From the NCBI GenBank assembly GCA_947069175.1, contig CAMTDV010000013.1:30631857-30695856 (forward strand): a stretch of DNA of 64,000 nt, read 5' to 3'. The notes under the pieces are model-generated. The model saw nothing but the letters and a program-made list of their open reading frames with translations, did no database searches and was not told the DNA's origin. Of the stretch, positions 31,280 through 44,689 are shown one piece after another. The stretch is from Scalesia atractyloides. Taxonomy: Eukaryota > Streptophyta > Magnoliopsida > Asterales > Asteraceae. Each line of letters opens with the position of its first letter. Position 1 is the stretch's first letter. The translations under genes were made by a program, and so were the position numbers.

Positions 31280-31633
31280 ATAATGTGATTTGGCCACCAA
31301 TGAATAAAACTAAAACTATTCATCTTCCTGAGAAATTTGCTGTCGATTATCTCAAAGACTTTAAGCTCTAGGCATATGGCATGTTACAGGAGAAACAATC
31401 ATCGTATGCAAATCACATGCTTCTTGATCCTCGTGATTAAATGAGATTTGGTGAAGACGATATCAAGTCTTTGAGCAGGAATCAAATCAATGTTGTTACT
31501 TTTGCTGAAGAAGAGGCTAAGAAGTTTACCTCTACAGTTTCTTAGATTATAAAGTTGAAGATGGGCCAGTGTTGGTAATGGAGCTACGAAGATTACTATA
31601 TAAAGAACTTGATAGCATAAGCCTAAGGGAGAT
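31280..31633 (+). pseudogene. unidentified coding sequence, 3' part
   Basis: Resumes the frame interrupted at 28209: VIWPPMNKTKTIHLPEKF, DYLKDFKL, then a TAG (sense Tyr-like context), AYGMLQEKQSSYANHMLL, DPRD, further stops, and VTFAEEEAKKFTSTVS. Removing the solo LTR and one target copy restores the phase at the junction. It ends next to a purine tract aagggaga and TGTAAGGACC, the arrangement of a retroelement 3' end. Protein unknown. Confidence 0.45.
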
Positions 31634-31890
31634 TGTAAGGACCTAACCAAGAGACTTATGTATCAACTTAGTTTATTATGGTTTCGGGTGTCACCGTGAA
31701 CTGTGTTCATGGTCTAGGAGTGTGGTCGTAGGCTATGTGGGCCATAAACCATATAAAACCCTTACATATATTGCATGTTAATGATTTAGGGTTAGCGGTT
31801 CTTGTTTAGCGTTATCATTGTATACGAAACCATTGGGAGATCATTATACCAATTGTATACTTTGGATAATCATTGTTGTTGTTCTTGAAT
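31634..31890 (+). repeat. possible copia-type 3' LTR
   Basis: Starts TGTAAGGACCTAACC right after the purine tract ctaagggagat. A TATA-like ccatataaaaccc lies at about 31750. The right end is not defined and no partner was found. Confidence 0.35.
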
Positions 31891-32559
31891 CACCACTAAT
31901 GTGCAAAATATGGTCTATAAAAACTAACCGAACTTAGACACTCTAGTTAAACATTGACTATTCCTAATGTTGGATCACAAGACATGCAAGTGTACCTATT
32001 AACAGTAGTAAAGCCTAATAAAGTGTGGATATTGAACCCCGAGACACTAGCGATGCTAAACTAGACTATGACTCAACGAATTACTTAACTAGTTTTAATT
32101 GTTTTCAGGGGTTTTAATTAATTAATTAACTAACATCCTAAATTAAACTAAGGTGAATTAGATAACCAAACTACTGGGAACACAAGCTTTAATAAATCAG
32201 AATGAGAAACCACCTAGTCAATAAATCCTTAGAGAATGTAATGACTTATGACTTGACAATTGACTAAAGATCCAATATCTAATCTGACAAACCTCCCGCT
32301 AAGGATGATTAAGTCCTATAGTAACTAGTCAGCTCAGAGCAGGACCCACACTCTCTGGTTCCTAGAAACCAAACTATGAAGAATAATCAGACAGTGAATG
32401 AAATGCTAGATGAACCGGCTTGACCTAACGTACCGAATCCTACAACTACCAGAATTATCGGACTGGTTCATGTAGAACACTTGATTAGACTTGACATAAA
32501 CATGTGTGAATTTCTACAACTTCAAAAAAAGTAAGGGATCCAAATACAGAAGTAGTGAA
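31891..32559. other. intergenic DNA
   Basis: Nothing recognised apart from short AT-rich palindromes. Confidence 0.4.
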
Positions 32560-33110
32560 CACGAGGATTTCATAATATATCTTTCCGATTAAAATTCGAT
32601 AGCAATTCATTACACGTTAGCTCCTTTTTAAAAGCTCTCCAATACACATTTCATTTTAGCTATCAAATGGTAGTAACGTTCAATCAACAAAAGAAAAGTC
32701 TCTCCTATGATGGCGGTGAAAATATTGAATTGTTTCTTAATTAGATCTACTTTACTCTTTCTCATATAAGCATTTCCTCGATATTTGTTATACAGTGCCA
32801 TCCGTAATGACTTAGCAGTTTGTCGGTGTTGAAGTAGATGCAGAATATCGTCTTTAATCGATTGCTGAAGCATGTTATACATTTTCTTTTCCCTCAAATA
32901 AAATTCTTTTTTGGCATCTAGAATTTGTGAGATTTTGATTATCTCCCCACGTTCATTTCTCATTTCTGGAAATAAGATACTCGTCTTTAATTTCCATCCA
33001 TACCTCTAACAAGTTAGCTTGAACATGATTCTCAAAACGAGTAGCCATCACGGTAATCTTACATTCGAAGCAGCTTTACCTGTTTATTCCATGTACCCAT
33101 CTCGTTATCT
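32560..33110 (-). pseudogene. Ty1/copia gag fragment (UBN2-like), antisense
   Basis: Best part is 32628-32963 on the minus strand. MLQQSIKDDILHLLQHRQTA, MALYNKYRGNAYMRKSK and LLIERYYHLIAKMK follow the copia Gag pattern (helical core, then K-Y-G... and a LI-RYxxLxxxM helix). The N-terminal part at about 32970-33060 is visible in shifted frames. No zinc knuckle, protease or RT follows, so it is an isolated fragment. Confidence 0.6.
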
Positions 33111-35036
33111 AAATTCATATTCTAAAGAATGCTTGAAGAACTTCGTCCTATAGCAAATGCATTCATCATTTCCGAATCCAGGACTTAATAAATTTTCAAA
33201 ACTTCCAAGCATATGAACAACAGAAAGCTAAACGTATGACTCTCTAAATGCATGATACTTAGAGCGTATGAATATTAAAACGGACAACCAGCTTAAACGT
33301 ATGACCTCAGAAGCGTATGAGCTTCTGCGTGCGAATGAAACTCCTATGCTTGGCCTACTACGGGTAGGACCCCCTGCGCACGGATCACCCTCCTGCACCC
33401 GAAACCATTTTTGCTAGTTTTTCGATGATTTTGAGATGAAAACGAATGAATCTAGGTGAGATCTCTTGACATGTTGTTCCAAAATGAAAAAAATGAAGAT
33501 GTGATAAGAATTGAGAACTATTTTACTGTAATATCTCTTAGAAATAAGAAAAACGAAGCTTTTAGACCGAATTCATCAAATCTAAACGTGCACACAAATA
33601 GTTATCCTCCTCTGAGCTCTAATAGCACTTGTAGGACCGTATTCGGTGTTTCAAGGAAGTTTAGATAGAGATAATACTAATTCGGTAGAAATTTCAGTAG
33701 CATAACGTTTCGTCAACCCGATTTTATTAGCTTCTCATACCGAAAGAGCATACACCATCTAAGCTTGTGAGAGAACACGCGGTTCGATCTCCTTTCAAAT
33801 CCTAAAACTACCAAACTTAAGAACCTATGCATGAATCTACTATATATAGGACATGTTCATGTGCATCACAACGTGTGTAGGACTCTTGCGCAGGTTCATA
33901 TCATGCACTCCTCTCTTACACAAAACAATACAATATTCCACACGCGCTCTGTCTAGCCTACTCGCATAGTAACGAACACAATAAATGCACTAACAAATTC
34001 CCCCTGTTACGTTGCTGTTGAATCTTGATCTTCAAATATGGGAGCCGTATTAGAATATTTAGCTACTTCAATCAAGTATTTGTTGATGTTGTGGAATAGA
34101 TGTAAACAAATTCCCCCTCAAGTGATGCTTGGGGTTTGCATTTCAATTAACATATTCCCCCTGGATTCATACTTCAGGTCTTTATCTACACGATTCTTGA
34201 CACAATCCTCTAGTTTGCTAAATTCCAATCTTCATGAACATTAAGGAATTTGAAACTAATCACTGAAAGCTTCTCCATTTTGTCGTTAACCATATCGAGT
34301 TCGGTATTAACGCACTGCTTGCTCGATCCACTGATCTTGAAAACTCGGACCAGCAAAAGACATAAACTTTGAATACCACATTGGTAAACCAAATAAGCAA
34401 ATTGCCACAAAAATCTAAAATCATGTTTTCCGTAATCAACGTTATGCTTCATCAACTTGAATGACTGATCAGTGTAAATAATAATCTCAACAATTAGCAA
34501 ATCTTCGATCAGAACAAAAATCATCTTGTAAGACACTATGATCTTCAAAGTATAATGAGTAAATATTCTTCAAAGATCAATTATGTAGTCTTCTCTATTA
34601 GTCCTGTCGCAATGTAATCTTCAAACATCATTATTTCCTGACAGTTAGTTCAGAAAATAACTCATCTGCTTGAAAATCCAATATGTAGTCTTTTCGGTTA
34701 GAGCTGCCACGATCAATCACGTTCTTTGTTTTACCAATATATTCTTTGTGAAGTAAGAAGTATATATTCCTAACCGACCTTAAAATAATATTATTTTTAA
34801 GAAATGACGAAAGATATATTTAACTAAGAAAAATCTGGAAAGACATGTAAAAGTCTAAGTGTAGAAATACAAGTATAATTATACATATAAATATGTACAT
34901 TATAACACACTTAAGAAAATACAAGACTTACAAATATTATACATGTATAAACATATACGTACAAATACGACACAAATACCTAATTTAAAAGTATACAAGT
35001 AAGTATTTATACATAGGTAAACGTATACGTATAAAT
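33111..35036. other. decayed repeats, no gene recognised
   Basis: Contains recurring aaattccccct phrases (34004, 34109, 34155) and short ORFs without domains. The last 180 bp are a run of tatacgtaca/aatacaag-like AT-rich repeats next to the LTR at 35037. Confidence 0.4.
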
Positions 35037-37417
35037 ACACAAGTACACAAGGGGGAAGTACACATACAAGAAAACATTATACACGAATACTTACACAACA
35101 TATCACACCCACTCATAGGCGGAAGCGTGCGGTGTGATCTGATTGATTGTTATTGCATACAAAATAAGTGAACATACTAAATGAATAAAACAAATTCCAA
35201 ATGCCATTACTGATATTGTTTCAAAACGCAACATAGGTTAAGTATATTGTTTACAAACCATGATATGAGATTAAATTGTCAAAGTGTTACATAACCGAAA
35301 TGCAAGTTTTAAATATTAAGGTTTTGACCCTTATATCACCGCAAGGAGGCAGGTTATAATGGGCAAGCACTTCAAAAGATAGCAATGGAGACTTGATACT
35401 TGTTTTCTTGACTGAAACTCCTTGCATAGATCCACTAATTACCTGAAATACATGTTAAGTTGAAAATCAACGAAAGTTGGCAAGTTCATGTGTTTTAACC
35501 GTATGAATTGAATCCATAAAATGTATGAAGTATTTGTATCAAAACCCGGTATGTAAAGCGTCAATGAAATCGTGATCATTAATGTTTAGCAAGGACATTA
35601 ATATGTGTGACGACATAGGAAGCATCGAAATCTAGACGATTTTCGTCGATTAACCTCGACTGGGAGGACAAATGCACTCAACCGTGTGGGTCCATGACCA
35701 AGAGTGGGGCTCGCCAACACCCGCTAGATCTAACATTTGTACCATGGTCTTAAACAAGATTAATGGTGCTTACGTCCACCCTATTCGCACATGATCTAGT
35801 TATTTCATTCCCTAGCTTATCATACCATAGACACATATTTCCCCCCGATCTTTGTAAAACTGTAAAACCTTTAAGATGAAAAGGGGGACATGAACTCACT
35901 GGATTGCTTTCTGTTTTCTCTGTTTACTCAAGTATTTCCCCCAGTTCGTTTCACAACCTACAAATGTGTTAGGTTTTGTTAGACACTTCGGTCTTTGTAA
36001 TGGTTCATGTTCATGTTTCTTGTCTTAAGTATTGTTAAGACTTGTTTAGTGTTTTGTTTCGGTTAGATATATTTCAATGTACAATGCCCACTGAGATGCG
36101 TTTTCGGTGTATGATGTCTATATATTATATTTTATCAAATATATATATATATATCCTTGCATCTCAAGTGTTGCATCTGCGGGCCTAGCATGTTAGCCTC
36201 CGTGCCTCGCACGAGTAAGATGTATATGTTTCATGACTCATCATAGTCGGGTTCCACCCGTTTGCCTCGACGATGCCATCGTCGGATATGTTCCATATAT
36301 AATTCTTCTTAGTTATATATAATCCAAGTTCGATGTATTAGTTAAAATATGATATTTTAACTTGTATTATTTGTATGTACCACTTTATATATATCATTTA
36401 TGATTACGATGGGTTTGTTAAAAATAATCTCTTTTTAACATGTCTTGATATATAACTATTCATGTGCATGGGTTTATGGTTTACAGGACCAAGTGTTGTA
36501 ATTGTTAAGTATTATACTTATGCCTCTTCCCAAGTATAGGTATACTTGTATTGTGAGTATTTGTGTATCATGTTCGTATTTCCATGGTTGTGTATAATAC
36601 TTGTATAATGGTATTTTCACTAAATGTTAGTGGTATATGTTGGCATGTATTTGTATGTATAGGAATATGTAATTCTTGTACTTACGAGCCACACTTTTGT
36701 GTATACTCAAAAAGTATATAACTTTAAGATATATCCAAATTAGTATATGTATATTATGCTTGGTAAGTGTACGTATCCCAAAATAATATATATTTTTAGG
36801 ATTAGTTCTAGAAAGATATATATTTTTAGTTTCCACCAAACCAATATATTTTTACGAAGTTTAAAATATATATTTTTATACACTTCAAGAATAATATATT
36901 TTTAGCATTGACGAAATAAGATATATTTTATATATTTGTAAAATATATATATATATTTTGTTACTTGTTCGGTTTTGAAAGTAATATTGACTAAGCTTTG
37001 ATATATTATATATTTTAGTCCGTAATCCTTATATCGTTCGATTGTCCAATATGTCCATATTTTGTCTCCACGGTATGATTTGCATATTTATATATTTTTG
37101 TAATTCTTTGTTTGCCACTTATTAATGTATTTGTTGGTGTGTATTATTTTCAAGTTCCTAACTTTATATATAACTAATACAAACAATATACACATAGCAT
37201 GTGATTCTTATGATCACTAAATATATATTTTTCCAAAAATATATATTTATATCTATTTTTATTTTTAGAAAAACCATGACTTCTTGGACTTATATTTTAT
37301 ACAAAAACATGGGGATTTTTATGTTTATGGCCTTTAAACAAGTTTACTTGTAAGAACTTTGTAAACTTATATTTTTCTAAGTGTTTAAATTTTATAAAAA
37401 TTTTCCATAGTCTCCCC
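35037..37417 (-). repeat. 3' LTR of element 3, truncated
   Basis: Collinear with 42180-44573: acacaagtacacaaggggga, aaataagtgaacatactaaa, caccctattcgcacatgatc, gcctcgacgatgccatcgt, and a long AT-rich tail rich in atatattttta. Its border at tctcccc (37411-37417) abuts pol codons directly. Confidence 0.85.
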
Positions 37418-39541
37418 GAAGACCGCCAAAAAGTGGAACCCAAATTCGACCCATAAGGTATAAAGTTCCATCTTCCTTTGGCACTAATTGTTTCCCTATA
37501 CCTCAGAGAAATTCTGCTTGAATATGTTCTTCCTTGAGTGCTTCTACTTGTGCGTCATACATCTGAGTGGTAAGGTTCGTTTGAACTATCATTTCTAGCG
37601 CTCGAACCGTTCAGGTTTTAACTCGTTCCTTATGGCTCAAGGCATCTGCTACAACGTTTGCCTTGCCTGGATGGTACTTGATCTCGTAATCATATTCATT
37701 TAATAGCTCAACCCAACGTCGTTGGCGCATATTTCATTCTTTCTGATTAAATATATGTTGTGGAATTTGGTGATCCGTGAATATAGTACACTAAGTACCA
37801 TATAAGTAATGTCGCCATATCTTCAAAGTGAATACCACTGCGTCTAACTCAAGGTCATGTGTGGTGTAGTTCTTCTCATGCACCTTTAGTTGGCGTGATG
37901 CATATGCGATGACTTTTTCCCGTTGCATAAGCACACAACCTAGTCCTTGATGCGAAGCATCGCAGTATACCACGAAGTCATCGGTACCTTCAGGGAGTGA
38001 AAGAATCGGTGCATCACATAATTTATCTTTTAGGAGTTGAAATGCCTCTTCTTTTTTTCTCCACAATCGAACTTCTTGTCTTTCTGTGTGAGCTAGATTA
38101 GTCGTTGAGCAACTTTGGAAAAGTTCTCAATAAATCTAAGATAATAGCCCGCTAAACCAAAAAATTGTCGATCCTCGGTTGTATTTTGAGCGCATCCCAA
38201 TTCTTGATGGCTTCAATCTTCGATGGGTCTACATGAATACTTTTCTCGTTTACTACATGCCCGATAAATTGCACTTCACGAATCCAAAACTCATCTTTAG
38301 AAAACTTTGCGTAAAGTTTCTCTTTCTTCAATAGCTTCAAAATGGTTCTTAAATGTTGCTCGTGCTCGTCCTTCGACTTTGAATATATTAAAATGTCATC
38401 ACAAATTTCTTCAATAGCTCCAAATTTGCACACTTGATTCATTAAATCCATAAAAATTGCCGGTGCATTTGTTAAGCCAAAAGGCATAACAAGAAACTCG
38501 TAATGACTATAACAAGTTCTAAAAGCCGTCTTTGGTATGCTCTCTTCTTGTATTCGCAACTGGTAATATCCAAACCTTAATTCTATCTTGGAGTAGAAGC
38601 TCGATCCTTGCAATTGGTCGAACAAGTCATCAATTCTCGGTAGTGGGTACCAATTTTTGATGTCTTATTCAACTCTCGGTAAACTATACACATTTGAATG
38701 TTCCGTCCTTTTTCTTCACAAATAAAACTGGAGCTCCCCAAGGTGAAAAGCTTGGTCGAATGAATCCCTTGTCCAACAACTCTTGAAGTTGTGTGGATAA
38801 CTCTGGCATCTCTGAAGGTGATAGATGATATGGAGACTTGGCTACGGGTGCAGCTCCTGGCACCAAGTCGATGTGAAACTCGACTTGTCGTTTTGGTGGT
38901 AATCCCGGCAAGTCCTCAGGGATGATTTCAGGGTATTCTTTCACCACAGGAATATCTTCAAGCTTAGGCTCCTTGGCCTTCTTATCAATCACATGTGCTA
39001 GGAAGGCTACACAACCTTTCCGTAGACACTTTTGAGCTTTCGTACAATTAATAATCTGCAAGGGTGTGTCGCGTTTCTCCCCATGAATAACAATGGTCTC
39101 CTCATTCGGTAGTGGTATGCGAATAATATTCTCATGACACACGACTTCGGCTCGGTTACTGGACAGCCAATTCATACCGACTACTACGTCGAAGCTACCA
39201 AACTGAACAGGTAAGATATAGATATTGAACTTTTGCTGACCCAGCTCCAACGAACATCCTTTAATGATTTTCTTTGACTCAACTAATTTACCGTTTGCCA
39301 GCTCATAGAATGGGGACATCTAGCTTACTTAATTCTATGCCCAGTATATTTTTAAATTCCATGGAAATAAAGCTAAAATCGCACCGGTGTCAAATAATAT
39401 GGATGCAAAATGATTGTTGATAGGAAACGTACCAGTGACCACATTAGGGTCTCGGCGCGCATCCCCTCGATCACAAAAGCTCTCCCACGAGCTTGATTTC
39501 CCTTGGGATAATCTTTCTTCCACTGATCCTTGCTTCCACAA
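37418..39541 (-). pseudogene. element 3 protease, RT and RNase H, broken
   Basis: Minus strand, in order: protease with FDTGA (about 39400); pol from 39319 (GMNWLSSNRAEVVC, VAKSPYHLSPSEMPE, WGAPVLFVKKKDG); RT palm from 38625 (FYSKIELRFGYYQLR, MPFGLTNAPA). The catalytic FIDD box reads ICDD because a few codons before it are lost (CKFGAIEEICDD), so polymerase activity is not expected. RNase H from 38066 (YCDASHQGLGCVLMQ, DLELDAVVFTLKIW) then continues in other frames to an integrase N-terminus beginning (IWVPLFGGLR, about 37420-37445), where it stops. Several frameshifts and stops. Confidence 0.88.
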
Positions 39542-40290
39542 CCTATAACATCCCGTTTCACGCCCAACTCCATTCCCATTTCCATTACCAACACCGTTTT
39601 CCGTTTCCTCCCCTTCTTGTCGTTGTCCAACATGCTCAGTACGGTGGCCAACCTTGCCACACTTGTCACACTTAGAAATCCGACACGCACCTAAATGATG
39701 ATACTTGCATTTGTCACATTTAGGATAGGGGCCTTCATACTTCTTTGGACCCGCGGTGGTCGTAGCTATAAAAGCTCTTGTTTCCCTCAGCCATTGTTTT
39801 GATTGGAATGGTTGGCATGATTATTGTTGTTGTAGTTCACATGTGTACCCTTCTTGAAGTGTGTATATTTCCTTTTTCCATCATTTGCTGATTCGACGTG
39901 AGATTCCTTCTTTTCCACCCCTTTTACAAACAATTTCTTCATCCTCACTGCATCTTCTGTGAGGCTAATAATGAGCAAATAATGAAACACGCAAATAGAT
40001 TAAAAAGAATTGTTTGAGTTGTAATAAGAACTGAATATTACCATTTGTGTGGTTCCCACTAGGGAACTGCCTTGACCCTGGCTTCCAGATGCACCAGTTC
40101 CACCATTTCCACCCGTTTCGCCTGTTCCGCCAGTCCCGCCATTATTGCTTTTGTTTCGGGTTGCCTCGTATTGGGCCAGATCCTGAGATATCCTTTGTTC
40201 CAACAAAGTGTTCAATTCGGCCTCATTCCTATGCATTGGTTGTGGTTGATTTACATTCCGAGTGCGAGGAGCTCTCCTTCTTGGTGGCAT
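39542..40290 (-). pseudogene. element 3 gag, partial
   Basis: Starts MPPRRRAPRTRN at 40290 (minus), a basic start common in this type of Gag, with a Gly/Thr/Asn-rich low-complexity run (NNGGTGGTGETGGNGGTG). The capsid core is missing: the frame jumps at about 40000 to the Lys-rich linker (VKGVEKKESHVESANDGK, about 39920) and then to damaged zinc knuckles (about 39540-39740). A deletion of most of the capsid is therefore visible. Confidence 0.65.
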
Positions 40291-40699
40291 GATCTTTTAA
40301 GATAATATGGTAGTAAAGATTAGAAGTTTATTTAGTATATATTCTTTCAGTTAATTATAATTTATAAATATTCGTACATATATATATATGCAAGTAATCA
40401 AGTAAGCAAGCAATTAAATAACACATTGTAGATTAAATATATATATATATAAACGATCCATCGAATAAATAAGTCGGCTCCACGCAATACAACATGCATA
40501 GAAATCAATATAATGCATCATAACGAAGACATCAAGTTTTTATATATAATAATACAACTTGTTACATAATCGTTTGCAAAGGAAAAAATAATGTACTCGG
40601 GATACATCACCCGGTCATACAAGTTTAATACATATAAAAAGCAAAATCTTCCTTCAATTTAGCGATCTTCATTCTTCCAGTTGTCTTCAAAACTAGATG

Positions 40700-41853
40700 T
40701 ATAGCCTTCACCAAAGACGGGTACCTAGCTCTCGTGTCCAAAAGTACCTGCAAATAAAAACCTAAGGTGCTGGAGGGGATGGTGGTGGGGTAGGGGTAAC
40801 TAGATTGAGGAGATGGATAACTTCCTGCTCGAGCTCATGGACTCGGCGGAGTAGGACGCCTATTTGCTGCTCGAGTATCATGATACGAGCAGCATGATCA
40901 ACTGATGGCATGGGAGGTGGTGGTGGAGGCATGGCACTCGCCTACCTCTCTATATCACAGACCCGCTGACGTAGGATCCGTATCTGTTGCTCCAAAGAGC
41001 GAACCCAGCTCTCCGTGGAGTACAGAGTAAAGTGACAGGGATGGTAAGGGTCGGACATGGACATCATATGTGGTGGTGAGTATGGAGTAGGGCTAGTCGG
41101 CACATGAGATGAGCCTGCCTCATGGCGTGGTGATGGTGTTAGATGTGATGGTCTAGTGGGGTGGGTAAGATGGGAACGAAAAGCCTTATAGGAAATCGGT
41201 CTAATCCAGACTTAATCGCCTACAGGTCTCGTAAGGTGAGGGGTGTCCTCAGAAGATGGGGTAGAGGTGCAGACAGACGTCTGTGTGGGTACAGGAGTGA
41301 GTGTCGGGGTGGCAATAGGTATCGTGTCAAAGCTGCTATCAGTAGCATCCGCTCGAAGTCTGGCTCAACGGATAGCAGCACATGATGCACGGTCGCTCTC
41401 ATCTGATGATGAATGGCTGCGACGTAAACCACAGGTGAGGATACCTCCAAGATGGCTATGTCAATCACCTCTCCATCGCCGAGGTCCTCATCTAAGTGGT
41501 CAACATGAAATACCGAGACCTCATCCTCGTCAGATAGGTCGATGATAGGGGCCATGCGGCAAGTGGAATGGCGCCGATAGGTAGAACCTCCACTAGATGT
41601 TCACCCTCGGAGTGACTATGATGATCTACTCATGGTGCTGGGCATGTAGGGCTAGAACGTCGTCCACTAGAGGGACGTCTTTGTTAGCTACGAAGTCTGG
41701 ATCCTCCTCAGGCTTAGACTCGCTATTTGAGGAAATGTAATGCACGATGGGTCCAACCTCATCGTCCAAGACGATCTCCATTGGGTCGTAGTCGTCATAA
41801 ATACCGCTTTCTGCTGATGACATTGTGACTTGGAAAAAGGGTTTGTATGACAT
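40700..41853 (-). pseudogene. acidic and coiled-coil region upstream of element 3 gag
   Basis: Minus-strand ORF 41853-41626 begins MSYKPFFQVTMSSAESGIYD and is strongly acidic (DDYDPMEIVLDDEVG, SKPEEDPDF). The next piece at 41555 is again acidic (IIDLSDEDEV, DHLDEDLGDGEVIDI). Further down, two similar heptad-rich helices (WVRSLEQQIRILRQRV at about 41000, and AARIMILEQQIGVLLRRVHE at about 40870) are separated by a Pro-rich stretch. This is extra coding sequence before the usual gag start, broken by stops and shifts. Function unknown; an N-terminal extension of Gag is likely. Confidence 0.5.
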
Positions 41854-42157
41854 ATATAATTAATTGTTAATTTGTTATTTAGTATACATATATACACGAA
41901 ATGTAGGCATCATATAATGTCCATTTTATGTTATACTATTTGTTTTGGGTGAATCAACTTAATGTTTAGTATCTACCCTTTGTATACTAAGTCTCATAAT
42001 GTCCTTGCATTAAATTTGTAAAATGAGTTTATTTAGTGGATCTTCGGAAATAGTTATCCAGTGAAAGTCTTTTGCTTATGTAAAAATTGTTTTCATGAGA
42101 GGATCCTAGTGATTGTAGACTAGACTCGAGAAAGAATCCTGGTTCACTACAATCGAA

Positions 42158-42169
42158 GCTCTGATACCA
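42158..42169 (-). other. primer-binding site of element 3
   Basis: gctctgatacca on the plus strand is TGGTATCAGAGC on the minus, the initiator Met-tRNA site, three bases from the LTR end (tgtcaca at 42173). Confidence 0.9.
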
Positions 42170-42172
42170 ATC

Positions 42173-43281
42173 TGTCACAAGTACACAAGGGGGAAGTACA
42201 CATACAAGAAAACATTATACATGAATACATACACAACGTGACACACCCGCTATAGGCGAAAGCACACGATGTGATCTAATTGATTCTCATTGTATACAAA
42301 ATAAGTGAACATACTAAATGAATAAAACAAACTCCAAATGCCATTACTAATATTGTTTCAAAATGCAACATAGGTTAAGTATATTGTTGACAAACCATGA
42401 TAAAGATTAAATTGTCAAAGTGTTACATAACCAAAATGCAAGTTTTAAATATTAAGGTTTTGACCCTTATATCACCGCAAGGAGGCGGAATATAATGGGC
42501 AAACCCTTCAAAAGATAGCAATGGAGACTTGAAACTGGTTTTCTTGACTGAAATCCTTGCATAGATCCACTAATTACCTGAAATACATGTTAAGTTGAAA
42601 ATAAACGAAAGTTGGCGAGTTCATGTGTTTTAATCGTATGAGTTAAATCAATAAAATGTATGAAGTATTTGTATAAAACCCGGTATGTAAAGGGTCAATG
42701 AAATCGTGATCATTAATGTTTTGCAAGGACATTAATATGTGTGAGACATAGGAAGCATGCAAACCTAGATGATTTTCGTCGATTAACCTCGACTGGGATG
42801 ACAATGCACTCTTCTGTGTGGGTCCATGACCAAGAGTGGGGCTCGCCAACACCCGCTAGATTTAACCTTTGTACCGTGGTCTTAAACAAGATTAATGGTG
42901 CTTACGTCCACCCTATTCGCACATGATCTAGTTATTTCATTCCCTAGCTTATCATACCATAGACACATATTTCCCCCCGATCGTTGTACAACTGTAAAAC
43001 ATTTAAGATGAAAAGGGGGACATGAACTCAATTGATTGCTTTCTTTTTTCTCTGTGTACTCGAGCTAGTTCCATCGGTTCGTATCACAACCTACAAACGC
43101 GTTAGGTTTTGTTAGACACTTCGGTCTTTATAATGGTTCATGTTCATGTTTCTTGTATAAAGTATTTGTTAAGACTTGTTCAATGTTTTGATTCGCTTAG
43201 ATGTATTTTCAATGTACGATGCCACGGAGATGCGTTTTCGGTGTATGATGTCAGCTGCAATGTATCTTCGGTGCATGATGT

Positions 43282-43315
<34 letters not shown>

Positions 43316-44655
43316 CCTTGCATCTCAAGTGTTGCATCTGCGGGCCTATCCTGTTAGCCTCCGTGCCTCGCACGAGTAAGATGTATATGTTTCATGACTT
43401 ATCATAGTCGGGTTCCACCCATTTGCCTCGACGATGCCATCGTGGATATGTTCCATATATAATTCTTCTTAATTATATATAATTCCAAGTTCGATGTGTT
43501 AGTTAAATATGATATTTTAACTTGTATTATTTGTATGCACCATTTTATATATATTATTTATGATTACGATCGGTTTGTTAAAAATAATATATTTTTAACA
43601 TGTCTTGATATATAAATATTCATGTGCATGGGTTTATGGTTTACATGACCCAGTGTTGTAATTGTTAAGTATTATACTTATGCCTCTTCCCAAGTATAGG
43701 TATACTTGTATTGTGAGTATTTGTGTATTCATGTTCGTATTTCCGTGGTGTGTATAATACTTGTATAATGGTATTTTCACTAAATGTTAGTGGTATATGT
43801 TGGCATGTATTTGTATGTATAGGAATATTATATTCTTGTACTTATTATCAACACTTTGTGTATACTCAAAAAATATATAACTTTAAGATATACCCAAATT
43901 AGTATATGTATATTATGCATGGTAAGTGTATGTATCCCAAAATAATATATATTTTTAAGATTAGTTCTAGAAAAATATATATTTTTAGTTTCTACCAAAA
44001 CAATATATTTTTAAGAGGTTTAAAATATATATTTTTATACACTTCAAGAATAATATGTTTTAGCATCGATGAAATTTGATATATTTTATATACTTGTAAA
44101 AAAATATATATTTTGTCACTTATTCGGTTTTGAAATTAATATTAACCAAGCTTCAATATATTATATATTTTTAGTCCGTAATCGTTATATCGTTCGATTG
44201 ACCAATATGCCCATATTTTTGTCTCCACGGTATGATTATGGATATTTATATATTTTTGTAATTCTTTGTTTGCCACTTATTAATGTATTTGTTTGTGTGT
44301 ATTATTTTCAAGTTCCTAACTTTATATATAACTAATACAAATAATATACACATAGCATGTGATTCTTATGATCACTAAATATATATTTTTCCAAAAATAT
44401 ATATTTATATCCATTTTTATTTTTGGAAAAACCATGACTTCTTGGACTTATATTTTATACAAAAACATAGGGATTTTTATTTTTATGGCCTTTAAACAAA
44501 TACTTGTAAGAACTTTGTAAACATATATTTTTCTAAGTGTTTAAATTTTATAAAAAATTGCTATAGTCTCCCCTAGATATGGAGGTTTCCCATGTTTTAA
44601 AACATGTGTTTAAGCTTTCAAAACTCATCATTTTAATCACAACAACTTCAACAAG

Positions 44656-44689
<34 letters not shown>

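Noticed and set aside
41161..41545. Plus-strand ORFs of 74 and 100 codons
   Set aside because: Antisense shadows of the acidic/coiled-coil region of element 3.
37411..44573. ggggagacta as the true LTR terminus of element 3
   Set aside because: The upstream pol frame runs straight into it and the other LTR continues past it with leader-like sequence, so a deletion joint fits better. Not fully excluded.
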